Positions 45,692-55,482 are shown, numbered from the stretch's first letter. The stretch: 64,000 bases of DNA from Pseudoglutamicibacter albus (GCF_022346425.1 NZ_JAKRCW010000006.1:80925-144924), one strand, 5' to 3'. The notes: generated by a model from the sequence alone, not told the origin. Translations and numbers: made by a program.

Positions 45692-47326
45692 ATGTGGAAA
45701 ACTTTGAATATGGCGCTTCTCATCGACATGCTTGATTCCTCGACCGTGACCGCGGCACAGGCCTTCGCATCGCACGCTGTTCCAGCTCAGTTCAACGCGG
45801 CGCAGGATGCCGTGATTCGGGATAGTTTTGAACGTACCGCTTCAAGCTCGTCTCTGTTCGGCTTGTTGATTTTCTTCATTATCGGGTTCGTGATCACGGC
45901 CGTTGTTTTCAATATGAAGGGTTCGAAGGCGCGCAGGGAGCGGCGTGAGAGGTGGCGGAACTCGCCAGGCTGGGGCGCTACCGGCCTGCCGGTGGGTGGC
46001 GTGCCGGAGGATGCGCCGCAGGTTCTGTCCGCTGAGCAGCTGGATGCTAAACGTAAGGACGCCTCCGCGGCCTTGATCGCGGCCGATGAGGCGGTTCGTG
46101 CCGCAGGCCAGGAGGTTGATTTCGCGGTCGCTGCCTATGGTGAGGAGAAAGTCGAGTCTTTCCGCGCATCGTTGGATGAGGCCCGCGCTGATTTGTCTGC
46201 CGCGTTCGAGCGGCAGCAGTTACTTGACGATGACACCCCTGATTCCCCGCAGGATCAGAACGCGTGGCTTGAGGAGATCCTGCAGCGCACCAAGCGAGCG
46301 ATTGACACGTTGCAGGCTCGCGCTGACGAGTTCAGTCAGCTCCGTAACGTGGAGCATGATGCCCCGCAGCGTATCGATGAGCTCAATGCCGCGTTGATGC
46401 AGCTAGTGGGCCGGCTCGAGCAGGGCCAAGCGAATTTGGGTGGTATCGAACAGGAATACACCACGAGCGCTCGTGAGCGCGTGGATGGTGTTGTCGAGCG
46501 GGCAACGGGCCGTTTGGAAGACCTTTCTGCCGCGTTGAATGATGCCCGTACTGCGTGGGGTTCCGGGAACCATCCGAGCGCGGCACTTGCGATTGTTCAA
46601 GCCGAAACCGCGCAGGTGGATGCCGAGGCCCTGGTCACTCGTGTTGAGACTGTCAAACAACGGCTGGCTACCGCCCAGCAGGAGTTGCCGCAGCATATTC
46701 ATCAGGCTGAGAAGGATATCGATGCGGCACGGGGGATGGTGGATGCTGGCCGTTCCGCGTTGCAGGGCCCGGCTGACCGTTTGGACCGGGTGATCAAGAA
46801 GATCTATAGCCAAATGGATGCTGGCCCGCATGATCCGATTGCGTTGACAGATGAGCTGGCAACCGCGCATGATGCGTTGAGTGATCCGCTCGGCCAAGCG
46901 CAGTCGGAAGATGAGAAGCGGGCGGGCGCTCAGGCGCGCCTGGATGATCTGGCGAACCGTGCTGCTGCCCGTATCGAGTCTGTTGAGGATTATGTTCGCG
47001 CGAACCGCAACAAGGTGGGCTCCACCACTCGCACGCGGCTTTCTGAGGCACAACGGTTCTTGAACCAGGCGATGGATATGCGCGCTACTGACCCCGTGAC
47101 GGCGGCTCAGCACGCTGACCGTGCACTCAAGCTCGCTGAGGCTGCAGCGCGTAACGCCGAGGCGGAAACCGCCAGCCGTAGTGACCAAGATGACCCGCTT
47201 GAGAGCGTCTATAACATCTTCAACCCGACGTTCTCCGGTTCACGCAACGGGGTCCCGCGCATCACGTTCGGTTACGGTTACCCCAACGACAACCGGCGCA
47301 ATTCCAGACGTCGCCGCCCGTACTGA
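45692..47326 (+). CDS. TPM-protein homologue that has lost its TPM domain
   Basis: 544 residues. The N-terminal 50 residues contain a weak hydrophobic start and no recognisable domain. A membrane segment (about 54-75) is followed by a basic patch (RRERRERWRN) and a long helical region with coiled-coil character (about 105-500), ending in a Gly/Tyr/Arg-rich tail. The helical part matches the C-terminal half of actinobacterial TPM-domain proteins that precede pspA (SAALIAADEAVRAAGQEV, LSAAFERQQLLDDDTPD). Those relatives have a signal peptide and an external TPM domain of about 130 residues before the membrane segment. Here that part is missing. The start is ATG 45692; ATG 45710 is an alternative. 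pspA follows after 193 bases. Confidence 0.75.
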   Translation: MWKTLNMALLIDMLDSSTVTAAQAFASHAVPAQFNAAQDAVIRDSFERTASSSSLFGLLIFFIIGFVITAVVFNMKGSKARRERRERWRNSPGWGATGLPVGGVPEDAPQVLSAEQLDAKRKDASAALIAADEAVRAAGQEVDFAVAAYGEEKVESFRASLDEARADLSAAFERQQLLDDDTPDSPQDQNAWLEEILQRTKRAIDTLQARADEFSQLRNVEHDAPQRIDELNAALMQLVGRLEQGQANLGGIEQEYTTSARERVDGVVERATGRLEDLSAALNDARTAWGSGNHPSAALAIVQAETAQVDAEALVTRVETVKQRLATAQQELPQHIHQAEKDIDAARGMVDAGRSALQGPADRLDRVIKKIYSQMDAGPHDPIALTDELATAHDALSDPLGQAQSEDEKRAGAQARLDDLANRAAARIESVEDYVRANRNKVGSTTRTRLSEAQRFLNQAMDMRATDPVTAAQHADRALKLAEAAARNAEAETASRSDQDDPLESVYNIFNPTFSGSRNGVPRITFGYGYPNDNRRNSRRRRPY

Positions 47327-47349
47327 TGCAGCCCTGGGGCGTTAGCAAC

Positions 47350-47365
47350 CGCGCATTAATGCGCG
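47350..47365. other. 16-bp perfect palindrome
   Basis: CGCGCATTAATGCGCG, 24 bases after the stop of the TPM-like gene and 155 bases before pspA. It is too symmetrical and short for a good terminator. It may be an operator or a weak hairpin. Confidence 0.35.
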
Positions 47366-47519
47366 TTGTTATGCGCGTTGACGCTGGCGATTTTCGTGCC
47401 ACTAGCGAACTTTGCGCCGCGGCCTCTACTCATCGATCAAGAAGCACACTAGTCTGAAATCTGGATGTTTCTCGTCTGATCATTCATCAGCTTTCCGCCA
47501 TCATCATTGAAGGAGAACC

Positions 47520-48353
47520 ATGGCAAAGAAACAGTCGATCCTTGGCCGTATTGGCCAGTTGGTCCGTGCGAACATCAACGCGATGATCGACAACGCGGAG
47601 GATCCGCAGAAGATGCTGGATCAGATGATCCGCGACTACACGGACAACATCCGCGAAGCTGAAGCGGCTATCGCGACCACGATCGGTAACTTGCGCCTGG
47701 CTCAAGAGGACCACCAGACTGACGTTAGGACCGCTCAGGAGTGGGGCCAGAAGGCTCTCGCTGCGTCGAATAAGGCTGATGAGTTCCGTTCTCAGGGTAA
47801 TTCCGCGGACGCTGATAAGTTCGATAACCTCGCCAAGGTTGCACTGCAGAAGCAGATGGCTGCTGAGAACGATGTGAAGGCCGCTGAGCCGGGCATCAAG
47901 GCTCAGGAGGATGTGGTTGAGCGGCTGAAGAACGGCCTGGCTCAGATGAAGAACAAGCTTGAAGAGCTGCGCACTAAACGCAACCAGCTTGTTGCCCGCC
48001 AGAAGTCCGCTGACGCTCAGAGCAAGGTCAACGAGGCTCTCGGCTCGATCGACATCATGGATCCGACCAGCGAGATCTCCCGTTTTGAGGAGAAGATCCG
48101 CCGCCAGGAGGCACAGGTTCGCGGCCAGCAGGAACTGCACGCATCCTCGATCGATTCGCAGTTTGAGCAGCTTGAGGACCTCGGCGAACAGACTGAGGTT
48201 GAGGCGCGTCTCGCTGCCCTCAAGCATGGCGCTGGCAAGGGCGCACCTAAGGCTGTTGAGTCCCAGGCTGGCGGCGGGCAGGCTAGCGGTGGCAAGATCG
48301 ACGAGGACTTGACTCCGGAGCAGCTCGAAGCGCTGCGTAAGCTCGAAGGCTAA
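47520..48353 (+). CDS. pspA: Phage-shock protein PspA/IM30 family
   Basis: 277 residues, mainly a long antiparallel coiled coil (about 25-225). It starts LGRIGQLVRANINAMIDNAE, which is the amphipathic membrane-binding helix plus the family motif, followed by DPQKMLDQMIRDYTDNIREA. The C-terminal 45 residues are Gly/Ala-rich and end in LTPEQLEALRKLEG. PspA/IM30 proteins form ESCRT-III-like assemblies that protect damaged membranes. The partner gene upstream and HtrA nearby suggest a membrane-stress unit. A strong terminator follows after 18 bases. Confidence 0.94.
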   Translation: MAKKQSILGRIGQLVRANINAMIDNAEDPQKMLDQMIRDYTDNIREAEAAIATTIGNLRLAQEDHQTDVRTAQEWGQKALAASNKADEFRSQGNSADADKFDNLAKVALQKQMAAENDVKAAEPGIKAQEDVVERLKNGLAQMKNKLEELRTKRNQLVARQKSADAQSKVNEALGSIDIMDPTSEISRFEEKIRRQEAQVRGQQELHASSIDSQFEQLEDLGEQTEVEARLAALKHGAGKGAPKAVESQAGGGQASGGKIDEDLTPEQLEALRKLEG

Positions 48354-48371
48354 GCCCGGTATAGACACAGC

Positions 48372-48414
48372 CAGAAGGCCGGTTCCCTCATGTTTCGAGG
48401 GAACCGGCCTTCTG
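48372..48414 (+). terminator. Terminator of pspA
   Basis: An 18-bp perfect stem (48372-48389 with 48397-48414), extended by a few bases past a one-base bulge, with a 7-base loop. TTCG but no long T run follows. Confidence 0.85.
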
Positions 48415-48426
48415 CTGTGTTCGCGG

Positions 48427-48446
48427 CCCATGACAACTGTCATGGG
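48427..48446 (+). promoter_or_regulatory. Palindromic operator of the ABC/DesKR-like operon
   Basis: CCCATGACAACTGTCATGGG, a perfect 20-base palindrome with core ATGACA-N2-TGTCAT. It lies 57 bases before the ATP-binding gene and is the likely binding site of the response regulator encoded at 51367-51972. CTATGCG 15 bases downstream could act as -10. The same core recurs at 63224-63239. Confidence 0.7.
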
Positions 48447-48502
48447 TAAGTGGTGACACCTGCTATGCGTGCGTTCCTCGCTGGCTCATTAGCGTGAATT
48501 GC

Positions 48503-49471
48503 ATGAAGAGAACACACCTGACGAGGGAACAGAATTCTCCCGCTATAGAACTCACCCCAGCTATAGAACTGCGCGGAGTGAACAAAACCTTCAACGCGCG
48601 TTCAGGCAATCCCGTGCACGCTTTGAAGGACGTTAGCCTCACGGTCCAGCCCGGTGAGATCATTGCCCTGCTGGGCACTAATGGGGCCGGCAAGACCACG
48701 CTGGTGGACCTGATTCTGGGGCTCACCACCCCATCGTCCGGGTCTATCAAGGTCACGGGTCAGGCCCCTCAAAAAGCGGTGTATCAGCAAAAGATCAGCG
48801 CCCTCATGCAAACCGGTGGCCTGCTCAGCGACCTCACGGTCAAGGACACGTTGAAGATGATCGCTTCGACCTTCCCGCGCCATCTGCCTCTGGATGAGGT
48901 TATCGAGCAGGCGCATCTGGAACCGATCTATAAACGCCGCGTCGGCAAGTGTTCCGGCGGTGAGCAGCAGCGGATCCGTTTCGCGTTGGCGATTCTCGGC
49001 AACCCGGACGTCCTCATTCTTGACGAGCCGACCGCCGGCATGGATGCCGGCGCTCGCCATCGATTCTGGGAGTCCATGAAGCATCAGGCTGAGCAGGGCC
49101 GCACCATCATCTTCGCGACCCACTACCTGGAGGAAGCAGACCAGTTTGCCCAACGCATCGTGCTGATCAACAAGGGCGAGGTCATCGCGGACGGCACCAC
49201 CGATGAGCTGCGAAACATGAGCTCCAACCGCACGGTGAGCGCCACGTTCCCAGGCGGGGTCCCGGAGTTATCGGGGTTGCCAGGCGCGGAAAGCGTTGAG
49301 GCTCACGGCAACCGTGTGCACATCACAACCCAGGATTCCGATGCGCTTGCCCGGTACTTACTGACCGAAACTGACGCTTGTGACCTTGAAGTGACAAGCC
49401 ACGGCCTCGAGGACACATTCCTCGCCCTGACGCAGAACAGCGGCCAGACCCAGAACAACGAGGAGGACTAA
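48503..49471 (+). CDS. ABC-2 transporter ATP-binding protein
   Basis: About 322 residues. Walker A is LLGTNGAGKTTLVDL (about 54-68), the signature CSGGEQQRIRFAL, and Walker B VLILDEPTAGMD (about 180). A C-terminal domain (about 235-320) resembles the DrrA/CcmA-type tail. The first helix position before Walker A carries LRGVNKTFNARSGNPVHALK. It is the first gene of a four-gene operon with an ABC-2 permease and a two-component system, an arrangement typical of drug, peptide or lipid exporters. ATG 48503 is preferred to GTG 48494; neither has a strong ribosome-binding site. Confidence 0.9.
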   Translation: MKRTHLTREQNSPAIELTPAIELRGVNKTFNARSGNPVHALKDVSLTVQPGEIIALLGTNGAGKTTLVDLILGLTTPSSGSIKVTGQAPQKAVYQQKISALMQTGGLLSDLTVKDTLKMIASTFPRHLPLDEVIEQAHLEPIYKRRVGKCSGGEQQRIRFALAILGNPDVLILDEPTAGMDAGARHRFWESMKHQAEQGRTIIFATHYLEEADQFAQRIVLINKGEVIADGTTDELRNMSSNRTVSATFPGGVPELSGLPGAESVEAHGNRVHITTQDSDALARYLLTETDACDLEVTSHGLEDTFLALTQNSGQTQNNEED

Positions 49472-49475
49472 GCAC

Positions 49476-50240
49476 ATGTTGAGCACTACGTTGAGGTTCA
49501 CCGGGCATGAGCTGTTGCGTCTGCGCCGGGACATGACCACGATCTTCTTCAGCGTCGGGCTACCGATCTTCTTTTACCTCATCTTTGGCGCGTTGCAGAG
49601 CTACGGTGAGCAGGAGATGAACGGCGGTAACCTCGCCGCGTACGTGATGCTGGGCATGGCTTTTTACGCTGGTGTGGTTGGTGCGGTCGGTGCGGCCGGT
49701 TCATCCGTGACGGATAGCCGTAGCGGGTGGGGCCGGCAGCTCGCTCTGACTCCCCTACGCCCGTGGCAGTTAGCTTTCGCTAACACGGTCAGTATCGCTG
49801 TGCGTGCGGTGTTACCGATCGCCGCGGTATTCATTGTCGGGGCCCTCACGAACGCGAAAATGCAGCCCGAACAGTGGGCGTTGACGTTCATTGCGTGCGT
49901 TCTGTGTTCGATCCCGTTCGGTTTTTATGGCTTGGCGTGGACGCTCGTGGTCCCTAAAGAGAACACGGTGGGGATCGCTACCGGCTCCATTGTGATCATC
50001 GCTTTCGCGGCTAATGTGTTCATGCCGTTGACCGGTGCGTTGCTGGACATAGGTCGTTTTACGCCGATGTACGGCGCGATGATGCTGGTGCGGTGGCCGT
50101 TGGCCGAGGGAGCGCAAATTGCTGGCACGGGGTTGATGTTCGAGCCGATGTGGCATGCCTGGGTTAGCATCTCGGTATGGACGGTGATCTTCGTGGGCTT
50201 CTGCCTGATCATGCGCCAGCGCGACAAGAACCGAAGCTGA
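49476..50240 (+). CDS. ABC-2 type permease
   Basis: 254 residues with six predicted membrane segments (about 23-42, 55-80, 95-125, 135-160, 168-190 and 225-245) and the ABC-2 membrane fold. It begins TTLRFTGHELLRLRRDMTTI, a cytoplasmic amphipathic helix usual for this class. AGGAGGAC precedes the ATG, which lies 4 bases after the ATPase stop. Its stop overlaps the kinase start (TGATG). With the ATPase it forms an exporter of unknown substrate. Confidence 0.9.
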   Translation: MLSTTLRFTGHELLRLRRDMTTIFFSVGLPIFFYLIFGALQSYGEQEMNGGNLAAYVMLGMAFYAGVVGAVGAAGSSVTDSRSGWGRQLALTPLRPWQLAFANTVSIAVRAVLPIAAVFIVGALTNAKMQPEQWALTFIACVLCSIPFGFYGLAWTLVVPKENTVGIATGSIVIIAFAANVFMPLTGALLDIGRFTPMYGAMMLVRWPLAEGAQIAGTGLMFEPMWHAWVSISVWTVIFVGFCLIMRQRDKNRS

Positions 50241-51370
50241 TGCGCCTATTCAAAGACTTCCAGTTCAACAACGCGATCTTCGCCTCAATATGGCTTGTGT
50301 TCCTCGCCTCCGTCTTGGTTCAGGTATATGTGAGCGGCGAGTTCAGTGCCGTCGACAAGGCGTGGATGACGGTCTGTGTGACCGTGTTTGGGTTGCTTTA
50401 CTTCTATGCGTTCGGCTCAATGGACACGTTCCCAAGCGGGTGGGGCCAGTTTCCGCGCGCATTGTTGAGGTGGGGCATCCTGTTCGTCATCGCGCTGGCG
50501 AGCGTGCCTGTCATCAAAACGGGAGTGGTGACCTACGCACCGTATCTGGCGGCGGTACTGGGTTTCGCTGTCCCGTGGAAGAAGTCCCTCCCCATCGTAG
50601 TAGCTACGGGGGCGGCCGGCGCTTTCCCGGTATGGCGGCTATCGCCGCAAGACCTGAGCTGGGCATCTTTCCTGCTGTTCTTCATGCCCCTGTTACTGGT
50701 TGGGGTGGGTGCTTTTTCTCAGTACGACGAGTCCCGCCAGCAGTTACAACACGAGCTTGACCTTGCGCAGCAGAGGGAGGACATCGCGAGCGATGTTCAC
50801 GACCTTCTGGGGCATTCGCTCACGGTGATCAACCTGAAATCCGAGGTGGCCCGCCGGGCTCTACACACCAACGCTGAGCAGGCCGAACGGGAGCTCAAAG
50901 AGATCAGCGAGCTCTCCCGGCTAGCGCTTGCCGAGGTTCGCGCAACAGTCACACGCATGCGCACCCCCACCTTCGCTGGTGAGCTGCAAGCCGCGCGCCG
51001 AGCGTTAGAAACAAAAGGCATCACCGCGCATCTTCCTGAACGCCTCACCCCGGTGGGTGCTCACGAGAACGTGTTCTCTTGGGGGTTGCGTGAATTGACC
51101 ACGAATGTGGTCCGCCATTCCGGGGCGCACACCTGCTGGGTCAGCGTGAGCGCAGATAAGCTGCAGGTGACTGACGACGGCAGCGGGTTCAGCACCGATA
51201 CCGTGCAGAACCGCGAGGGCGGCCTGGCTGGGCTGCGTGAGCGAGTTGAGGCGGCTGGCGGGCGCCTCATCGTGCGCCGTGAGCACGGGCTGAGCAGAGC
51301 TCTGATCACGATGAGCGGCGATAGCGAACTGATGCGTGACGGCGCTGTGGTGCGGGAGGCGAGCGAATGA
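50240..51370 (+). CDS. Sensor histidine kinase, DesK/LiaS-like
   Basis: 376 residues. Five hydrophobic segments (about 10-155) form the membrane sensor. The HisKA_3 dimerisation helix has the phospho-accepting His in SDVHDLLGHSLTVINLKSEV (about 190), and a short HATPase domain follows (about 275-365; LTTNVVRHSGAH, VTDDGSGFS, GGLAGLRERVEAAGG). The absence of a large external domain suggests it senses the membrane itself or the linked transporter. The start overlaps the permease stop, and the end overlaps the regulator start (ATGA). Confidence 0.92.
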   Translation: MRLFKDFQFNNAIFASIWLVFLASVLVQVYVSGEFSAVDKAWMTVCVTVFGLLYFYAFGSMDTFPSGWGQFPRALLRWGILFVIALASVPVIKTGVVTYAPYLAAVLGFAVPWKKSLPIVVATGAAGAFPVWRLSPQDLSWASFLLFFMPLLLVGVGAFSQYDESRQQLQHELDLAQQREDIASDVHDLLGHSLTVINLKSEVARRALHTNAEQAERELKEISELSRLALAEVRATVTRMRTPTFAGELQAARRALETKGITAHLPERLTPVGAHENVFSWGLRELTTNVVRHSGAHTCWVSVSADKLQVTDDGSGFSTDTVQNREGGLAGLRERVEAAGGRLIVRREHGLSRALITMSGDSELMRDGAVVREASE

Positions 51371-51972
51371 ACAGGATTCGTGTGTTGATCGCTGAGGACC
51401 AGTCGCTGGTACGCGGCGCGTTGGTTGCGTTACTGGGTTCGGAGACGGACATCGAGGTTGTCGCGGAATGCGCTACAGGGACCGAGGCTATAGAGCTCGT
51501 GCAGCAGCAACCCATTGATGTGGCGCTATTGGATATTGAGATGCCCGGCCTCAACGGCCTCGATGTTGCCGAAAAGTTGGCTGGGCATCCGTGCCGTTGC
51601 CTGATTGTGACCACGTTCGGCAAGGCCGGGTATGTGAAACGGGCGATGAAGGTGGGTGTGGACGGCTTCATCGTCAAAGACACACCACCTGATGAACTGG
51701 CGGATGCGATCCGACGAGTGCATTCCGGGTTGCGCGTGATAGACCCAACCCTGGCACGTGACAGCTTACTGGTACCCGATAATCCCTTGAGCGAGCGGGA
51801 ATCTGAGGTGTGTCAGCAACTGTTCCAAGGCAAGAGCGCACCCGCGATCGCGAAAGCCTTGCACCTATCCCCTGGCACGGTGCGTAACCACATTTCCAAC
51901 ATTATGGCGAAAACGGGTGCAGCTAACAGGTTTGAGGCCGCCCACCTCGCTAAAGCGAACGGTTGGATCTAG
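51367..51972 (+). CDS. NarL/DesR-type response regulator
   Basis: 201 residues. The receiver domain has acidic residues at IAEDQ and phospho-accepting Asp56 in [13 protein letters not shown]. The LuxR-type helix-turn-helix is at about 140-195 (LSEREVEV-like [37 protein letters not shown]). It probably binds the palindrome at 48427-48446 and activates the operon when phosphorylated by the kinase encoded just upstream. It ends the four-gene operon. Confidence 0.94.
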   Translation: MNRIRVLIAEDQSLVRGALVALLGSETDIEVVAECATGTEAIELVQQQPIDVALLDIEMPGLNGLDVAEKLAGHPCRCLIVTTFGKAGYVKRAMKVGVDGFIVKDTPPDELADAIRRVHSGLRVIDPTLARDSLLVPDNPLSERESEVCQQLFQGKSAPAIAKALHLSPGTVRNHISNIMAKTGAANRFEAAHLAKANGWI

Positions 51973-52079
51973 TCCGCACCAGCTTGTCACGCGGTGTTCA
52001 CGTATTCCTGCCCTGTATTTCAACCGTCTGCGCCACGATATTGCCACTAGAGCATCCCAGCTCTGGGGAAAGGCTTTCT

Positions 52080-53705
52080 ATGGCGCAGTCACTCAAACCT
52101 CGACAAGATTCTTCAGCGCTTCCAGGCAAACACGGTTTCTTAGGCCCAGACCGGTGGTGGCATCTGTCTTTCGGAACTCTCATGGCCGTCACGCTCGCGG
52201 TGTTTATGAGCTGGTCCTTCACCTATGTTGATCCGGGCGCGAACAAGGCCGTCCTCGTTCTGACGATCCTTTTCGGATTGTTCATGGCGTTCAACATCGG
52301 CGGTAACGACGTCGCGAACTCGTTCGGTACCAGTGTTGGCGCGGGAACGCTGACGATGAAACAGGCGCTCATCATCGCTGCAATCTTCGAGGTCAGTGGC
52401 GCGGTGCTCGCTGGCGGCGAGGTTACGGAGACGGTGCGTTCGGGCATCGTAGACCTCAACGCGATCGATCTTGCGCCGATGGACTTTGTGTTCATCATGA
52501 TGTCGGCGCTGTTCGGCGCGGCGATCTGGCTTTTGGTTGCTTCCCGCATGGGTTGGCCGGTTTCGACGACGCACTCGATTGTTGGCGGTATTGTTGGCGC
52601 GGCGCTCGCGTTGGGTTTCGCGACCGGCACCGGTGGCTTCGAAATGGTGCAGTGGAGCGAGATCGGAAAGATCGTGCTCTCGTGGGTGTTGTCGCCGCTG
52701 CTGGGCGGCATTGTTGCGTGGGTTCTGTTCGGGCAGATCAAGAAGCACATCCTGGTTTATAACGAGCAGGTGGATGTGAAGCTGCGTGAGCTGAAACGTG
52801 AACGTGCTGAACTGCGTACCCGCCACAAGAAAGCTTTTGAGCGGCTCGACGAGCTGCAGAAGATTTCCTACACGAACGCGATGGCCCGTGACGCTTCGGT
52901 GTATCAGCGTGAGGACTTGGACCCGGAAGAGCTCGAGTCTGAGTATTACCGGGACCTGCACAGCGTAGAGACCCGCGCTCGGGAGGTTCAAGCGCACCGC
53001 GCGCTTGAAACCTGGGTTCCGTTGCTCGCGGCGTTCGGCGCGGTTGTGATCGGTTCGATGATGCTGTTCAAGGGGTTGAAGAACCTCAATTTTGAGCTCA
53101 GCTCGGTCGGTAACTTCCTGATTCTCGGGATGATCGCAGCGACTGTGTGGATGGCGGTTTTCATCTTCGCGCGTTCGCTCAAGAAGCATGATCTTTCGCG
53201 TTCGACGTTTGTGTTGTTCAGCTGGATGCAGGTTTTCACGGCGTCCGCGTTTGCGTTCAGCCATGGTTCTAACGACATCGCTAACGCGATTGGTCCGTTC
53301 GCGGCGATCCTCGATGTCCTCAAAACCGGTCAGATCAACGACGAGGCCGGGGTTCCGCCTGCCGTGATGCTGACCGCCGGCGTCGCGCTGATTGTCGGTC
53401 TGTGGTTCATCGGCCGCTTTGTGATCAAGACCGTTGGCTCTGGCTTGACTGAGATGCACCCGGCGTCCGGTTTCGCGGCGGAGCTTGCCGCGGCGGGTAT
53501 CGTGATGTTGGCATCGGTTATGGGCCTGCCGGTTTCTTCGACGCACATCCTGATTGGCGCTGTGTTGGGTATCGGCATTGTCAACAAGGCCGCTAACTGG
53601 AAGCTCATGAAGCCGATCGCGCTCGCGTGGGTCATCACGGTCCCGGTCGCCGCCGTCCTCGGTGCGGTCGGCGTGCTAGTGCTACGCGCCGTCTTCGGCG
53701 GCTAA
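52080..53705 (+). CDS. Inorganic phosphate transporter, Pit family
   Basis: 541 residues. The duplicated Pit signature is present as [19 protein letters not shown] (about 71-89) and [16 protein letters not shown] (about 391-406). Some ten membrane segments are split by a large cytoplasmic loop (about 225-325), which is helical and charged. The protein imports phosphate as a metal-phosphate complex with protons. ATG 52080 has GGGGAAAGG upstream; the frame is open to 51963, but that part lacks conservation and overlaps the preceding stop. A strong terminator follows. Confidence 0.93.
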   Translation: MAQSLKPRQDSSALPGKHGFLGPDRWWHLSFGTLMAVTLAVFMSWSFTYVDPGANKAVLVLTILFGLFMAFNIGGNDVANSFGTSVGAGTLTMKQALIIAAIFEVSGAVLAGGEVTETVRSGIVDLNAIDLAPMDFVFIMMSALFGAAIWLLVASRMGWPVSTTHSIVGGIVGAALALGFATGTGGFEMVQWSEIGKIVLSWVLSPLLGGIVAWVLFGQIKKHILVYNEQVDVKLRELKRERAELRTRHKKAFERLDELQKISYTNAMARDASVYQREDLDPEELESEYYRDLHSVETRAREVQAHRALETWVPLLAAFGAVVIGSMMLFKGLKNLNFELSSVGNFLILGMIAATVWMAVFIFARSLKKHDLSRSTFVLFSWMQVFTASAFAFSHGSNDIANAIGPFAAILDVLKTGQINDEAGVPPAVMLTAGVALIVGLWFIGRFVIKTVGSGLTEMHPASGFAAELAAAGIVMLASVMGLPVSSTHILIGAVLGIGIVNKAANWKLMKPIALAWVITVPVAAVLGAVGVLVLRAVFGG

Positions 53706-53720
53706 CTGCGTCGTGTTCGC

Positions 53721-53752
53721 GTGCCGGGCAGGTTTCCAGACCTGCCCGGCAC
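53721..53752 (+). terminator. Terminator of the phosphate transporter gene
   Basis: A perfect 13-bp GC-rich stem (53721-53733 with 53740-53752) with loop TTCCAG, 16 bases after the stop. GGCTGTGTGT follows. Confidence 0.85.
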
Positions 53753-53881
53753 GGCTGTGTGTACAAGCAAGCGTTGGCATCAGATGAGGCCTGCCGATGG
53801 CTCGCTCACGGGGATCCACTACGCCATTCCCACCGCCGCCGCCCCTCCCCTACCTGGCAATCTGCTTGCTAGCATCAACGT

Positions 53882-54919
53882 ATGGCTCGCAAGCGTAAAA
53901 CCCTGCCGGAGAACTTCACTGAGATCCTCGAAAGCGGCGACCTCGATGCGATGAAGGCCGTCTACAATACGTGCCTGCTGGAGGCGACAACCGGGTATTA
54001 CAAGCGCACAGCGCTCGCGTTGGTTGAATCCCCGCCAGAGTTGGTGCGCTGGCTGCTCGAGCAGGGTCTTGACATCGATATTCAGGACCACTTCGGCTAC
54101 ACGCCCCTGGCTGCTGCGGCGAGCAAATGGAACATCCCACGTATGCAGCTGTTGCTGGAGCTTGGCGCCAACCCCAATCCTGAAAGCAGGCACCTACCGC
54201 TCATGATCGCGGCGAACTCGTACCGCGTCGAAGCCGTACGTCTGCTCCTCGAGCACGGCGCCGACATCCACGCCCTCGAATGGCCGCACGATCGCACCGC
54301 AGCTGACAAGGCCGTGGCTCACTCCTACGGAGGCTACAAGCTACCTTACATCGTGGAGACTTTGTCCTTCCTGCTCGACTCCGGCGCGCACCTGACCGAC
54401 GACGGCCGCGGCTTCGTCAGGCAGATCGGTAAGGAACATGCCCAGACCGCACGGTTGAGGAAGGAGAGCACCGACGGGACCCGAGCCGTCGACGCCGCTA
54501 TGGCGGAACTGTACCGGCTCTCCGGGGTTCCGCCGGTGCAACTGATCGAAGCGCACGATGGAACCAGCCGCATCGAAGTCCCTGACCTTCCGGTGCGAAA
54601 ACAGTTCTCGTGGCTGTGGGATTACCTAGTTCCTATGGGCGGGCCCGCGGAGACCGTGCAGGGTGAAGTGGTGCGCATCGCGGGCAGGATAGGCGGCGAG
54701 CTGTTCAATAACGGCGGCGGGAACTGGGACGACGACTACCGCGCTATGTGCGATACCTGGTTGAACATCGTAGGAACGCGCGCGACGGCCATCGCGTCAT
54801 TGAGGCGGGGGCTCCTTGACAAGAATGCGATCAAGGCGATCGAGGCCGCGTCAGTGCAGTACGTGATCGAGCACCCTGATCCGGTACCGAACAGCGATGA
54901 TCTCCCCTACCAGCGTTAA
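53882..54919 (+). CDS. Ankyrin-repeat protein
   Basis: 345 residues. Ankyrin repeats fill about 5-165: ESPPELVRWLLEQGLDIDIQ, HFGYTPLAAAASKWN, RMQLLLELGANPNPE, RVEAVRLLLEHGADIHA and ETLSFLLDSGAHLTDD. The C-terminal half (about 240-330) has WLWDYLVPMGGPAETVQGEV, RIAGRIGGELFNNGGGNWDD, a block that recurs in similar bacterial ankyrin proteins. Ankyrin repeats bind other proteins. There is no signal peptide, so it is cytoplasmic. It is the first gene of the accessory region and has no evident operon partner. No partner or function can be named. Confidence 0.85.
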   Translation: MARKRKTLPENFTEILESGDLDAMKAVYNTCLLEATTGYYKRTALALVESPPELVRWLLEQGLDIDIQDHFGYTPLAAAASKWNIPRMQLLLELGANPNPESRHLPLMIAANSYRVEAVRLLLEHGADIHALEWPHDRTAADKAVAHSYGGYKLPYIVETLSFLLDSGAHLTDDGRGFVRQIGKEHAQTARLRKESTDGTRAVDAAMAELYRLSGVPPVQLIEAHDGTSRIEVPDLPVRKQFSWLWDYLVPMGGPAETVQGEVVRIAGRIGGELFNNGGGNWDDDYRAMCDTWLNIVGTRATAIASLRRGLLDKNAIKAIEAASVQYVIEHPDPVPNSDDLPYQR

Positions 54920-55035
54920 CCCGGCGTTGAGGATGCCCAGCGCAGGCGATCCTCTAGTACTTGCGCAGGCGCTCCAACGGTGCGCGGTCGGTTGCTGGGG
55001 ACCATCTAGCTCAGGGTGAATCTTGCTTCCCCGCT

Positions 55036-55419
55036 TTAATCGGCCAGAGCTACCTCTAATTTGATTCGATCGGGATCCTCAAAAAAGACTGCATAGCTTT
55101 CACCTCCACCTGCATGGGGGTACCTGTCATCATACAACAAAGTGACCCCTTTGGTTAAAAGTTTTTCTCTCAGAAGATCAATTTCTTCAGGGTCAGTGCA
55201 AGAAAAAGCCAGATGGTTCAGGCCTATATTGCATCGGTTGTATCCGTTCGCCACATATTTATTTTGGGCTTGAACGAAAACGAGATACGTTTTGTCTTTT
55301 TTGTAGGAGAAGCCTTCTTCCCATTCTTGGTATAGGAAAAATCCCAGTGCCTCTAATAGCCAGGAGTAGAACTCTCGACTCCTGGCTATATCACTCACAT
55401 AAATTTCTATGTGATGCAT
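55036..55419 (-). CDS. VOC (glyoxalase-like) family protein, AT-rich
   Basis: 127 residues with two beta-alpha-beta-beta-beta units. MHHIEIYVSDIARSREFYSW gives the first metal ligand (His), LNHLAFSCTDPEEIDLL the second unit, and FEDPDRIKLEV the terminal Glu. The VOC superfamily includes glyoxalases, dioxygenases and antibiotic-binding proteins; the substrate is unknown. Codon use is very different from its neighbours, with many A/T third positions and AGA, TTA and ATA codons, which points to recent transfer, perhaps from Bacillota. It is alone on its strand between the ankyrin and DUF4272 genes. Confidence 0.87.
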   Translation of the reverse strand: MHHIEIYVSDIARSREFYSWLLEALGFFLYQEWEEGFSYKKDKTYLVFVQAQNKYVANGYNRCNIGLNHLAFSCTDPEEIDLLREKLLTKGVTLLYDDRYPHAGGGESYAVFFEDPDRIKLEVALAD

Positions 55420-55482
55420 GCACCAAACCTGCTTTTGCTCGTCCAGGAATAAAAGCCAGCTCCGCTCGGCCTGTTTCGACCG

